Shown here one piece after another: positions 26,525 to 35,014 of a DNA stretch of 64,000 nucleotides. The stretch lies in assembly GCF_000765905.2 (NCBI RefSeq), contig NZ_JRPL02000002.1, positions 124,001 through 188,000 of the forward strand, written 5' to 3'. The stretch's first letter is position 1. Each line of letters begins with the position of its first letter. The notes under the pieces are model-generated. The model ran no database searches. It saw only the letters and a program-made list of their open reading frames with translations, and had not been told where the DNA came from. The position numbers and the translations under genes are program-made. This stretch comes from Helicobacter trogontum (GTDB lineage: Bacteria; Campylobacterota; Campylobacteria; Campylobacterales; Helicobacteraceae).

Positions 26525-27835
26525 TTGAAATTAGAAGACGCTAAACAGGAATTTATTGCCGAACTTAAAGGGCATCCGAAAACAAAAAAGCTCACATTTC
26601 TTGAGGGTGTAGCAATGCTTGTTGGGACGAATATAGGTATTGGGGTTTTAAGTATAGCTAATACTGCAAAGGGGGCAGGTTTTTTCCCACTTTTGTTTTG
26701 GCTTGTTGTTGGTGGTATTCTCTCAACTATTACTATGCTTTATATTGCTGAAGCTACATTGCGGACAAAAGCGCATTTACAGCTTACAGGGCTTTCTGTC
26801 CGTTATATTGGACCAGTGGCAAAACATCTTATGTTTATTTCTGTGGCAGTTACTGCTGTTGGAGCATTAATTGCCTACGAAGCCGCTGCGGGTAGAATCA
26901 TACATGAAATATTCAATATTCCAGAGAAATGGGGTAGCATTTTGTTTTTTATCCCCGCATCAGGTGTGTTATGGCTTGGATTAAAAGCAATTGGGCGTGG
27001 GGAAAAACAAATTATTGGTATAATGTTTGGCATTCTTGTGGCTCTTGTTATAGCAACTTTTTTTAAAGGAAATCTTAATTTTAATAATGCTCTTGAGATG
27101 CACTGGAATTTAGTTGCCATTTTACCTATATTTAACACTGTGGTTTTTGTGTATTCTTCACAATATATTGTTCCAGAAATGGCTAGGGGATTTTCACATA
27201 AACCAGAAATGCTTCCAAAAGCTATTGTGCTTGGAAATTTTATCACATTTGCATTGCTTGCTCTTGTTCCACTTTCTGCTATTGTTTTAGAAGGGCTAGA
27301 AAATATCTCGGATGTTGTTACAATATCTTGGGGTAAAGCTATTGGCGATTGGGCTTTTTTAGTTGCGAATTTGTTTGGTTTATTTGCGGTATTGACCTCA
27401 TATTGGGGACTTGGTGGTATGTTTATTACTAATATTGCAGACCAAATCAATAAAGATGCGGACAACAATTTATCTTTACGTTTTATTATATTGCTTTTTG
27501 TAGCTGTTCCACCGTTAGCTATTGTATTGCTTAAAGTTGTTGATTCTATAGATCAGGCATTATATTGGCCTGGTGTCGTGGGTGCATTAATTCTTAGCTT
27601 TTTCCCAATACTCATTTTACAAAATGCTCGTAAAAGGGGCGATTGTCCCGCAACGTGGGTATGTCCTACTATACTTACTAATTGGGGAGCAAAGCTAACT
27701 ATTGTTTGTGTGTATTTGTGTGCCACATTCTTTAGTATCGCAGCAAAATATGGTTTCTTGGATGACAACATTGAAACGATTAAAAAAATTCTTGAAATGA
27801 TCGGTAGGGTGATACTTAAAATAATTAAAGTGTGA
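26525..27835 (+). CDS. Amino-acid permease of the HAAAP / aromatic amino-acid type
   Basis: This 436-residue inner-membrane protein has about eleven hydrophobic segments. The first, FLEGVAMLVGTNIGIGVLSIANTAKGAGFFP, matches the start of hydroxy/aromatic amino-acid permeases (TyrP, Mtr, SdaC relatives). FVYSSQYIVPEMARG fits the middle of the family. The start is TTG at 26525, with TGAGGAG eight bases upstream. Position directly after gabTD suggests it could import GABA or glutamate, but the terminator between them and the presence of its own spacer make a separate promoter likely. Substrate is therefore inferred only. Confidence 0.8.
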   Translation: MKLEDAKQEFIAELKGHPKTKKLTFLEGVAMLVGTNIGIGVLSIANTAKGAGFFPLLFWLVVGGILSTITMLYIAEATLRTKAHLQLTGLSVRYIGPVAKHLMFISVAVTAVGALIAYEAAAGRIIHEIFNIPEKWGSILFFIPASGVLWLGLKAIGRGEKQIIGIMFGILVALVIATFFKGNLNFNNALEMHWNLVAILPIFNTVVFVYSSQYIVPEMARGFSHKPEMLPKAIVLGNFITFALLALVPLSAIVLEGLENISDVVTISWGKAIGDWAFLVANLFGLFAVLTSYWGLGGMFITNIADQINKDADNNLSLRFIILLFVAVPPLAIVLLKVVDSIDQALYWPGVVGALILSFFPILILQNARKRGDCPATWVCPTILTNWGAKLTIVCVYLCATFFSIAAKYGFLDDNIETIKKILEMIGRVILKIIKV

Positions 27836-27860
27836 TTATCTGTTTTGGATAATGAGCGTG

Positions 27861-29090
27861 TTAAGTGCTAAGATTTGTTTTTATCCCATTGATAAATAGA
27901 TAATACATTATATTTGTCATAGCTGTATTGTTTTTTGTTGTTACATTTGCTTTTTTTAACCAAAAGTCTGTAAGTGTTAGCGTGTGTGCTAGTGTATATT
28001 GATTTTGTTTTGTATTGGTATGAGATTTTATCATAGCTTTATGTAGCACATTTTTACCAAGATGAAAAATGGGGGCGATATAGCCCATGATACAATCAAT
28101 TTGTGCAGTATTAGTTCCCTCCATATCTTGCAATAATGAATTAAGGAGTGTAAATCCTCCTTCAATCACTTTAAAGCCATCGCGTGGAATCTCTGCTATA
28201 GAGCGAATAATGGATACATTTCTATGTGCTATATTGTAGTTTTTGAGATCTTTGTCTTGCATAGTTTTGCTAAGAATTAGAATCTTTGGAATTGGGGTGC
28301 CTTGTTTGTAAAATGGCAGTGAAAAGCGTGTATCAAGCAGAGGATTATCATCTCTTAGTGTAGCCCCAGATACGATAATATAATCAGCAATGCAACGCAT
28401 ATTGTGTGTAAAGATTCTAGAATCTTCATTGCTAATCACACCATTCTTATATTCACCATGCAATTTGTGCGCAATTTTAAACAGAGTGAAACTTTGCTTC
28501 TTTTGCCATTGTAAAAATGGAAAAAGAAGCATGTGTGCCTCATCTCTTAAGATTCCATGTGTCATAGGAATATGTGATAGTGTATTTGACCCACCACGTG
28601 CGTTTGGCGTATTATCTTCATGCGCTATAACAATGCGTTTTGGTTGTATTGTTTTTAAAAGCTCTGCACAAGGTGGAGTTTTACCATAATGATTACAGGG
28701 CTCTAATGTTACAAAAAATTCGCATTCATGAAATATACCACTATGGTACATTGTAATAAAATCATGTATATGCTTAGAATCTTGTATATTTTGCAATGTC
28801 TCTGTAAGATATAATAATGGATTATCCTTATTTAATCCTTGCTTCTTGCAAGTTTCTAGGATTGCACTCTTTGCTATTTCATCGTGTGTGATCTTATAGA
28901 GAAATGCTTCTTTACATGCAAGTACTTCAGCATGTGATGTACCAGCTTTTTCATGTGCCTGCAATGCAATGATTGTGTTATTGCAAAGTATAAGTGCACC
29001 AACACAAGGATTTGGCAGTGTCAATGTTTGGAAATTCCAGGCATAATCGAGTGCGATACGCATAAAATGAGAATCTGAATCATATTTCAT
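27861..29090 (-). CDS. ribD: Riboflavin biosynthesis deaminase/reductase RibD, with insert
   Basis: RibD is bifunctional: it deaminates and then reduces the pyrimidine intermediate of riboflavin synthesis. The zinc deaminase site is visible as SHAEVLACKEAF (His53, Glu55) and LEPCNHYGKTPPC (Cys132, Cys141). The gap between His53 and Cys132 is about 50 residues longer than in E. coli RibD, an insert at roughly 66-120. The reductase half begins near 195 (FTLFKIAHKLHGEYKNG, AIDYIIVSGATLRDDNPLLDTR). The total is 409 residues against about 367. GGAGCG lies six bases before the ATG. It converges with the permease gene, the ends being 25 bases apart. Confidence 0.92.
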   Translation of the reverse strand: MKYDSDSHFMRIALDYAWNFQTLTLPNPCVGALILCNNTIIALQAHEKAGTSHAEVLACKEAFLYKITHDEIAKSAILETCKKQGLNKDNPLLYLTETLQNIQDSKHIHDFITMYHSGIFHECEFFVTLEPCNHYGKTPPCAELLKTIQPKRIVIAHEDNTPNARGGSNTLSHIPMTHGILRDEAHMLLFPFLQWQKKQSFTLFKIAHKLHGEYKNGVISNEDSRIFTHNMRCIADYIIVSGATLRDDNPLLDTRFSLPFYKQGTPIPKILILSKTMQDKDLKNYNIAHRNVSIIRSIAEIPRDGFKVIEGGFTLLNSLLQDMEGTNTAQIDCIMGYIAPIFHLGKNVLHKAMIKSHTNTKQNQYTLAHTLTLTDFWLKKANVTTKNNTAMTNIMYYLFINGIKTNLST

Positions 29091-29367
29091 ATAACACGCT
29101 CCATGTTAGTTTTATAAAACAAATTCTATCTAAAAACAATGACCTCATATTATAATACTTCGTTTTAATACATAAATTTTATTTTTGTGTATTTTTAGCT
29201 TGTGCTAATTATGCTCAATTTTATATTGCAGAGAATAGCACCATAAGGTTTTTACTTAAACACAAAAGTCAAGATAATTGCAGCATAAGTTCAATTAATC
29301 TTTTGCACGTTTATGTCTAACCTTGCAATTATGTAAAATGATGTTAGTGTTGTATCTCTTTGTGTGC

Positions 29368-30171
29368 CTAGCTATAACGCTTTAACTCTTCATTCAAAGA
29401 TTCTACAAAAGCATTTTTATATGGTGCATCTTCGGGTAAAGATGATTTCATCGCTGTAAGATTTGCTAAATAGTCATTCATTTGCAGCATACCTTTTGTA
29501 AGCTCAAACTTTAAGAAAAGCCAATAGGTATTTAACACATCACTTTGACAATAAAAGTCAACTCTTGCTAAATCATTATCTTGAAAAATAAGCTCATATA
29601 CTTGGGAACCACTTACCTCATACTTTCCCATAATACCTGCCATTTTGCAAAGTGCATCAAGACTAAGCGATCTTGTTGCGCCATAATTTCCTAGTGTGTC
29701 AAAGAGATCAAGATGGAATTTTTCACTATATCTTTGGCGATAATTTTCCCATTTATTTTTCCCAAATTGATGATTATCAACTTCATAATACCCAGATAAG
29801 TTGATATTATATTTCAATGATCGAATGCCAATAAGTGGCATGTCATACCCCCTACCATTAAAGCTTATAAGTCGTGGATTTTTCTTATTTAAAAAGCTAC
29901 TAAACTCTTGTAATAGGGCTGATTCTCTATCTTCTAGAGGAACATTTTTTGCAAAATGTCCAACCTTAATAAAGTTGCCATAATCATCTGCTAACACACT
30001 TGCAATCGATATGATTTTATGAAAGCTAAGAGGCAAAAATTCACTACCACTATTTTCCTTTTGTTCTGCAAAGGCTTGTTTGCATATTTCCATAGCACTG
30101 CCCTCATAATGATAGATTGATTGAAGCAACTCTATATCTGGCACACTTTCAATATCAAAAACACAAATCAT
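29368..30171 (-). CDS. Predicted 3'-5' exonuclease (PolB-like DEDD fold)
   Basis: This 267-residue protein starts MICVFDIESVPD, exonuclease motif I (Asp5, Glu7). Motif II is in LISFNGRGYDMPLIG, and motif III is YCQSDVLNTYWLFLKFE, together forming the DEDD metal site. This is the arrangement of the family annotated as predicted 3'-5' exonuclease related to the exonuclease domain of PolB. It probably trims DNA or RNA in repair or turnover. GAGGTATT lies upstream of the ATG. It stands alone, followed on its 5' side by a long gene-free stretch. Confidence 0.8.
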   Translation of the reverse strand: MICVFDIESVPDIELLQSIYHYEGSAMEICKQAFAEQKENSGSEFLPLSFHKIISIASVLADDYGNFIKVGHFAKNVPLEDRESALLQEFSSFLNKKNPRLISFNGRGYDMPLIGIRSLKYNINLSGYYEVDNHQFGKNKWENYRQRYSEKFHLDLFDTLGNYGATRSLSLDALCKMAGIMGKYEVSGSQVYELIFQDNDLARVDFYCQSDVLNTYWLFLKFELTKGMLQMNDYLANLTAMKSSLPEDAPYKNAFVESLNEELKRYS

Positions 30172-31499
30172 GCATAATACCTCTGTAATCGAATTTGCTA
30201 TACACTAAAACACATCGTATATTTTATAAAATATTTTATCATTTTTTGGGAATCACATATGTACTCAACGCTTGGAAACATTTTAAAAGATTTGAAGCTC
30301 AATAGCACATTTTACCCATTGTAACGATTGATATTACTTTTATGTTTTTGTTTATTATCTGCAGGTAAAAGTGTCTTTATGTTCGTGTAATAACAATCCC
30401 TTGGAGCTAAACTTATTTGCTTTATCAGGTTCTATCGTATTAATATCTTCTTGTTTACATTTTTGCTTACTATATAATATTTCTTGTTGCAATCATGGCT
30501 ATTTCTATGACATTGTATAGAAATAATATTTTATCATTGCTAGGTCTGTTCTGCAATATTATTTTAATTGAAAATTCCCTAGTTTTAAGGATTAAAAGAG
30601 TGAAATTATTAATAAATCAAAACTCATCACTTTGTCATATCATTGTTTGAAGCAACAAAACGCCTTAATCTCCTTGATTTAGGTTAATGGTTGTTTTACA
30701 ATATTGTAAACACATAAGGTTTTGTAAAAATCTATGGAGCGTTCTCAAGATGGCCTATCTCTAGATTGGAATATATTCCTAACTATCTATACCATTTCAG
30801 ATCTGTATGCAGTATATAATCTTTTCACTTTCTTGTTATAACTCATGCTACAATCTACAAAAAAAATAATTCATAGCTATTTTAATTTTCATAAGATATC
30901 AATGTTGCATATATATCTATGGAATAATATATATTTCACACTTGGATAATGCTATATGTATTTTTTGAGAAATATATGGAAGTGCCACTATATGGTTTTG
31001 TGAAACATTGCAGGAGATGGGTTAAATATATTACATATAAAGTATTATAAAGTGTTTTAGATAGGAGAAACTATTAGATTATAGAGATTATGTTTGTTGT
31101 GTAATATACTCTGCTAGATTGCACAATGCAATTATATTAAGCCATATTTGCGAGATTTTAGCCTGCAATATGACTAATTATTGATATCTTTGAAACTATA
31201 CATAGATCTTATACACAAAAAATATTGAATAACACATGTTTTAAGGCTTTTATCTTTGTGGAATCCTTTAGGTGTTTGGAGTAAGTGTGTAAGGATTCAT
31301 TGCCCCGTTATTTCATGTTTGCATCAATGGCGTAAGCTTGAATATTGCACATTGTGTTTATGATTATTTGCTGTTGCAATCACGGGCGACAAAAGGTGCT
31401 TGTGTATTATAATTTTGCATTAGTCTATACAATCTTTGCTTAATAGTATAAAATTGTTCTGAATTTAGGTTGTGTGTTTTTGTGTCGCAGTATGGTGTT
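30172..31499. other. Gene-free region of 1.3 kb with several palindromes
   Basis: No frame over about 60 codons with a ribosome binding site was found on either strand. Structure seen: a 9-bp stem TATTTCTAT (30500-30508) with ATAGAAATA (30517-30525); a 16-bp palindrome TTTACAATATTGTAAA (30695-30710); and two near-identical words, TGTTGCAATCATGG (about 30486) and TGTTGCAATCACGG (about 31372). It may be a decayed gene cluster or hold untranslated RNAs. It is several times longer than most spacers here. Confidence 0.6.
30695..30710. promoter_or_regulatory. 16-bp perfect palindrome, possible operator
   Basis: TTTACAATATTGTAAA is its own reverse complement. It lies 520 bases upstream of the exonuclease gene, too far for a simple operator of that gene, inside the gene-free region. 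No regulator can be assigned. Confidence 0.3.
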
Positions 31500-32084
31500 T
31501 TAATAGGTATTTTTTGGAGTGTTACTACCATATGGCTTATCTGTGATATTGTAGATTTGTAAAGTGTCTTGTGAATGTTGTGTTTGCAGATTTTTTATGT
31601 GTTTGCGTCGTAGTTTAATGATAGCACGAATATCTTCAAAAATGGTGTGTAGTGTTGGATTTGTGGCATGATTGATGAAGTTCCCTTCCGCATACTCATG
31701 TAAGTCTTCAGGATTTACATACTGGATTTGATAGACATCAAGGAGATTTTTTGGGACATAGCCTTTGATTTTTGTATAGGATTCTAAAGACATGGTTTGA
31801 TTTAGTGCTGCATGTTTTTTGATAGTTTTTAACAATATTTTCGCATGAAATTTATTGAATTCTGTGCATGCAGGATAATTATTGAAAGTAAAAAGTAACT
31901 CTTCTTTATCTCGCCTAGAAGGTGTTATGGCAATAATATACTGACGCATTTGTGGTATAATGAAGTTTTTTAATAAATGCAGATTATATGAGTTTTGTAG
32001 AAAGAGCAGGGTGCTAGGATCTATGCAGCCCTCTTTATTTTTATTAGTATTATCTGTAAGCAATATGTCTTTAAAGGTTTTCAT
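31500..32084 (-). CDS. Hypothetical protein, faintly DciA (DUF721)-like
   Basis: I do not firmly recognise this protein of about 194 residues. It is soluble, basic and rich in Lys, Asn and Tyr, with no signal peptide or membrane segment. The segment LLFTFNNYPACTEFNKFHAKILLKTIKKH recalls, weakly, the strand-helix part of DciA-type helicase loaders, but this is only an impression. The frame could begin upstream at 32162 (220 residues), but neither candidate has a clear ribosome binding site. I list the ATG at 32084 because the longer form would overlap the divergent small lipoprotein gene. Confidence 0.55.
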   Translation of the reverse strand: MKTFKDILLTDNTNKNKEGCIDPSTLLFLQNSYNLHLLKNFIIPQMRQYIIAITPSRRDKEELLFTFNNYPACTEFNKFHAKILLKTIKKHAALNQTMSLESYTKIKGYVPKNLLDVYQIQYVNPEDLHEYAEGNFINHATNPTLHTIFEDIRAIIKLRRKHIKNLQTQHSQDTLQIYNITDKPYGSNTPKNTY

Positions 32085-32085
32085 A

Positions 32086-32214
32086 ATGCGTATTATAATA
32101 TATTTTCTTACTATATTCTTGTTCTGCAATATAACATTTTCTTTGTATGGATGTGGATACAAGAGTGATCCGTTTTGGAATGAAAGTGAGAAACAGGATT
32201 TATTGCTTCCTTAA
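32086..32214 (+). CDS. Small lipoprotein, LptM-like
   Basis: A 42-codon frame encodes a short basic start, a hydrophobic stretch and the lipobox-like YGCGYKSDPFW, followed by a short acidic tail ending in LLLP. Small lipoproteins with CGYK(S/A)DP right after the acylated Cys are common in Campylobacterota and resemble LptM (YifL), which helps mature the LPS translocon. The ribosome binding site AAAGG lies about ten bases upstream. The start codon is two bases from that of the divergent hypothetical gene, so the two promoters must lie inside each other's coding DNA, or only one gene is real. Confidence 0.5.
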   Translation: MRIIIYFLTIFLFCNITFSLYGCGYKSDPFWNESEKQDLLLP

Positions 32215-32585
32215 CATATGGTGGTGTTTCTAAATCATCATCTACCTTTATGTGCTTTTAAATACTTGTCTTTACAAATATATTTTATTGATTTAGGAAA
32301 ATGCGAATAGTCAAAAAGGATGTTATAGTAATAGTCTATTTCAGTACACAAATATACTTCAAATATGGTTGGACATTTATAATTGCAAGATCTACACAAT
32401 AAAATAAATTTAATATGAAATACAGAAAGTTTAAAATAATTAATAAGAAGTAAAATAAGAATCATTTAAGTTAAAAATACAAACCCACAAACAACATGTC
32501 GTGCCACAAAAATCTAGATTTTTTAAAAAAATCTAGACAAATGAAGGTGAATCAACAAGTCATAAAATGGGTGATAGTGAGAGGA
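32215..32585. other. Intergenic region, 371 bp, possible gene relic
   Basis: A 75-codon frame on the minus strand (32238-32465) lacks a ribosome binding site. Its tail (IFEVYLCTEIDYYY...) looks protein-like, so it may be the remnant of a larger gene. The 20-bp repeat at 32347-32366 lies within it. Confidence 0.45.
32347..32366. repeat. 20-bp exact repeat, copy 2
   Basis: Identical to 23169-23188 in the same orientation; see that entry. Confidence 0.7.
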
Positions 32586-33170
32586 TTACTTTGTACCACA
32601 CTCAAATACGTTAGCATGAATTCTATAAGAAAGAATCTTGCCGTTTTGTGGGATTTTTTCCCAAGCTGTACAATCCTTTTCTTCGTATTTACCATCACTT
32701 ACTCTCATTTCACAAGTCATGGCTTCTTTTGTTAACTTAAGCAATATTCTGCTGTCTTCATTTACTAATTCAGACGCATGATTTCTTAAGTCATTTGTAG
32801 CACCTTCTCTAATATCTTCGAAAGAAGGAGGAACTTTACCATCAGAGCTATCTTTCCCTTCAACTTCACCGAGTAATTTACAAGTATAAGGGATGCTATA
32901 CGCAACAGCAATACCTCTTGCTTCCTCGTTTAGTTTCTTTGGTTCATAAGCTGGAAGTTGAGGAACCTTGATATAAGGTGCAACTTTTGTTACTGTAATC
33001 TCTCTCGCAGCATTTACAGTAACTTCAACTTCCTTACTATAATTTACTTTACCTTTTGAACCGCTGTAATCTCTACTCTTCTGTTTTGGTTGAGAAGAAC
33101 AAGCCACCAAAAGAGAAACAGCACCTACTGCCAAACCTACTTTAGCAAAACCATTAACTAACTTTAACAT
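32586..33170 (-). CDS. Paralogous periplasmic lipoprotein 3 of 3 (DUF4156-like)
   Basis: This 194-residue protein has a signal peptide ending in LLVAC, a good lipobox. The C-terminal 110 residues carry the shared core LLGEVEGKDSSDG, PSFEDIREGATNDLRN, KEAMTCEMR, DCTAWEKIPQNGKILSYRIHANVFECG. This recalls DUF4156-type lipoproteins, with their LGEV start and REGA(L/T)NDLRN motif. Four cysteines in the mature core are conserved in all three paralogues and could form two disulfides. AAGGTGG lies before the ATG. It is the last gene of a tandem trio on the minus strand, 30 bases after the second copy. The function is unknown. Confidence 0.85.
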   Translation of the reverse strand: MLKLVNGFAKVGLAVGAVSLLVACSSQPKQKSRDYSGSKGKVNYSKEVEVTVNAAREITVTKVAPYIKVPQLPAYEPKKLNEEARGIAVAYSIPYTCKLLGEVEGKDSSDGKVPPSFEDIREGATNDLRNHASELVNEDSRILLKLTKEAMTCEMRVSDGKYEEKDCTAWEKIPQNGKILSYRIHANVFECGTK

Positions 33171-33200
33171 TTTTCCACCTTATAAAAATAAAATCAAGGA

Positions 33201-33797
33201 TTACCTTGCACCACAATCAAAAACATTAGCATGGATTCTGTAGTACAAAATTTTTCCATTACTTGGTATCTGTGTCCATGTTGTGCAATCTTTTTCGTCA
33301 AATTGATCACCCTCATTGCGAATCTCACAAGTCATAGCTTCTTTCACAGGAGTGAGTACGATTCTATCTCTAGAATCTACAAGATCCATGGTTCCATTTC
33401 TTAAGTCATTTAAAGCACCCTCTCTGATAAGTTCAAAAGAAGGAGCAGCTTTACCATCAGAACTATCGATACCTTCAGCCTCACCCAAAAGTTTACAATT
33501 TAGGGGAACACCATTTACAACAGCGATGCCCTTTGCATCATCTATAAGTGGTTTTGGTGTATATTGTGGTAATCTAGGCAACTTGTAGTATGCATCACTT
33601 GAACTTTTTGTGATTGTAAGCTCTCTAGCAACATCAATATTTTCATTTCTTTCTCTTAAGAACTTTGAATCTGTTGTTTGAGTAGAGTATGATTGTGCAT
33701 CATTATCTGCCTCGACGCTAACAACTTCATCTGCCACAGCAACACAAGAAACGACACTTGCAATCAAACCAGCTTTTAGCAAATCTTTAACCAACAT
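33201..33797 (-). CDS. Paralogous exported protein 2 of 3 (DUF4156-like), lipobox altered
   Basis: This 198-residue copy shares the core of its neighbours (CKLLGEAEGIDSSDG, REGALNDLRNGTMDLV, KEAMTCEIR, WTQIPSNGKILYYRIHANVFDCG), including the four cysteines. Its N terminus differs: instead of LVACS or LAACS it reads VVSCVAVADE. This is a poor lipobox but a good signal peptidase I site (AVA before DE), so it may be released into the periplasm rather than lipidated. The middle position in the trio and 30- and 91-base gaps indicate one transcript. The function is unknown. Confidence 0.82.
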   Translation of the reverse strand: MLVKDLLKAGLIASVVSCVAVADEVVSVEADNDAQSYSTQTTDSKFLRERNENIDVARELTITKSSSDAYYKLPRLPQYTPKPLIDDAKGIAVVNGVPLNCKLLGEAEGIDSSDGKAAPSFELIREGALNDLRNGTMDLVDSRDRIVLTPVKEAMTCEIRNEGDQFDEKDCTTWTQIPSNGKILYYRIHANVFDCGAR

Positions 33798-33888
33798 ATT
33801 AACCCTTTATATTAAATTTCCAAGCATATTACCTACAACTAGCACCCCCATGATTATTGGGAATACACGTAGCTAAACAAAAGAATGC

Positions 33889-34452
33889 TTACTTTTCACC
33901 ACACTCAAATACATTAGCATGAATTCTGTAAGACAAAATTTGCCCATTATCTGGTAACTTATTCCAAAGAGTACAATCCTCTTCTTGGTACTTATCTTTC
34001 TTTGTTCTCATTTGGCAAATCATAGCTTCTTTAGTGATTGAAAGCATCAATCTTTGACCACCTCTTACAAGATCAGCAGCCTGATTCCTAAGGTCATTAG
34101 TTGCACCTTCTCTGATTTGTTCAAAAGTTGGTCCAGCTTTTCCACTTGCTTCATCTTTACCTTCAACTTCACCCAATACCTTACAGTTATAAGGAACACT
34201 ATAAGCAACTGCAATACCTCTTGCATTCTCATTAAGAGTCTTTGGCTCGTATGGAGGATGCTGAGGATCGATAGCGTAACCTACCGATTTATAAACAGCA
34301 AACTGACGAGCGTTAGGCTCAAGCTCTTGAGAAGCATATTTAGCATGTTTGCTTTTCTTTGGCTCACCAGAACAAGCCGCTAACATCAAAACAGAACCTG
34401 CCACTAAACCAACTTTTACAGAATGGTTCAAGACTTGTTTGTAATTCAACAT
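33889..34452 (-). CDS. Paralogous periplasmic lipoprotein 1 of 3 (DUF4156-like)
   Basis: The first gene of the trio encodes about 187 residues with a signal peptide ending in the lipobox LAAC. The core is CKVLGEVEGKDEASG, FEQIREGATNDLRNQAADLV, KEAMICQMR, DCTLWNKLPDNGQILSYRIHANVFECG. In KEAMICQMR the cysteine is kept but shifted in context. I start at 34452 (MLNYKQVLNH), preceded by AAGGTG, not at the in-frame ATG 57 bases upstream. Its N-terminal linker (KKSKHAKYASQ) is rich in lysine. The function is unknown; it could be a periplasmic envelope factor. Confidence 0.85.
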   Translation of the reverse strand: MLNYKQVLNHSVKVGLVAGSVLMLAACSGEPKKSKHAKYASQELEPNARQFAVYKSVGYAIDPQHPPYEPKTLNENARGIAVAYSVPYNCKVLGEVEGKDEASGKAGPTFEQIREGATNDLRNQAADLVRGGQRLMLSITKEAMICQMRTKKDKYQEEDCTLWNKLPDNGQILSYRIHANVFECGEK

Positions 34453-35014
34453 TTTTACACCTTCTTTAGTAAAATTAAAAACACGATAAGCATAATTAGC
34501 ATGCGACACAATGTTTTTTATGCCGTTATGCTATCAAAAAAAATAAAAAAAATCAAGTAAAAGCTACAAAAATATACGGAATAGCTTAATTTTGCAACCG
34601 ATTGATACAAAATATATTTGAAGCATGAAAGAGCGATTTTTCAAGATTATTGATATGATATGTTACACATTAAAATTGTCATAAAGATAGATAGCAAAAG
34701 TGAATATATTCTAGCATAAGTCTTAATACTATATTATCTTGATTGTCATTGGGAATAAAACTTAAACTAGTGTTATTGGATAGTAGCATTAGGACTAAAA
34801 TTTAGAGAGTATAACCAATACATCCTATAAAATTATAGAATCGCAATAAACTTATAGCAGCCTCTTCCCATTTATGTTTTATTAGTTGTGGCACTTATAA
34901 ATTGCAGTTTTTAAAGAATTATTGCTTGTTGATGCTTTTTATTGAAAATATAAAATTGTTATGTATAATGGTGGAATCTTAATTGGACAAAAACATAGCA
35001 AAAAAGGACATTAA
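34453..35014. other. Intergenic region, 562 bp, divergent promoter zone
   Basis: This AT-rich spacer lies between the divergent lipoprotein trio (-) and hemB (+). It contains the hemB -10 element at 34964-34969; the trio's promoter must also lie here. No gene was seen. Confidence 0.65.
34964..34969 (+). promoter_or_regulatory. Probable extended -10 element of hemB
   Basis: TATAAT preceded by TATG (an extended -10 arrangement) lies 45 bases before the hemB start codon. Confidence 0.5.

Noticed and set aside
26875-27468. A 197-codon minus-strand frame.
   Set aside because: It is antisense to the amino-acid permease and has no ribosome binding site or known domain.
32238-32465. A 75-codon minus-strand frame with a CRSCNYKC cluster, considered as a radical-SAM or zinc-binding protein.
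   Set aside because: The cysteine spacing is not CxxxCxxC, there is no ribosome binding site, and the frame is very short. At best it is a relic.
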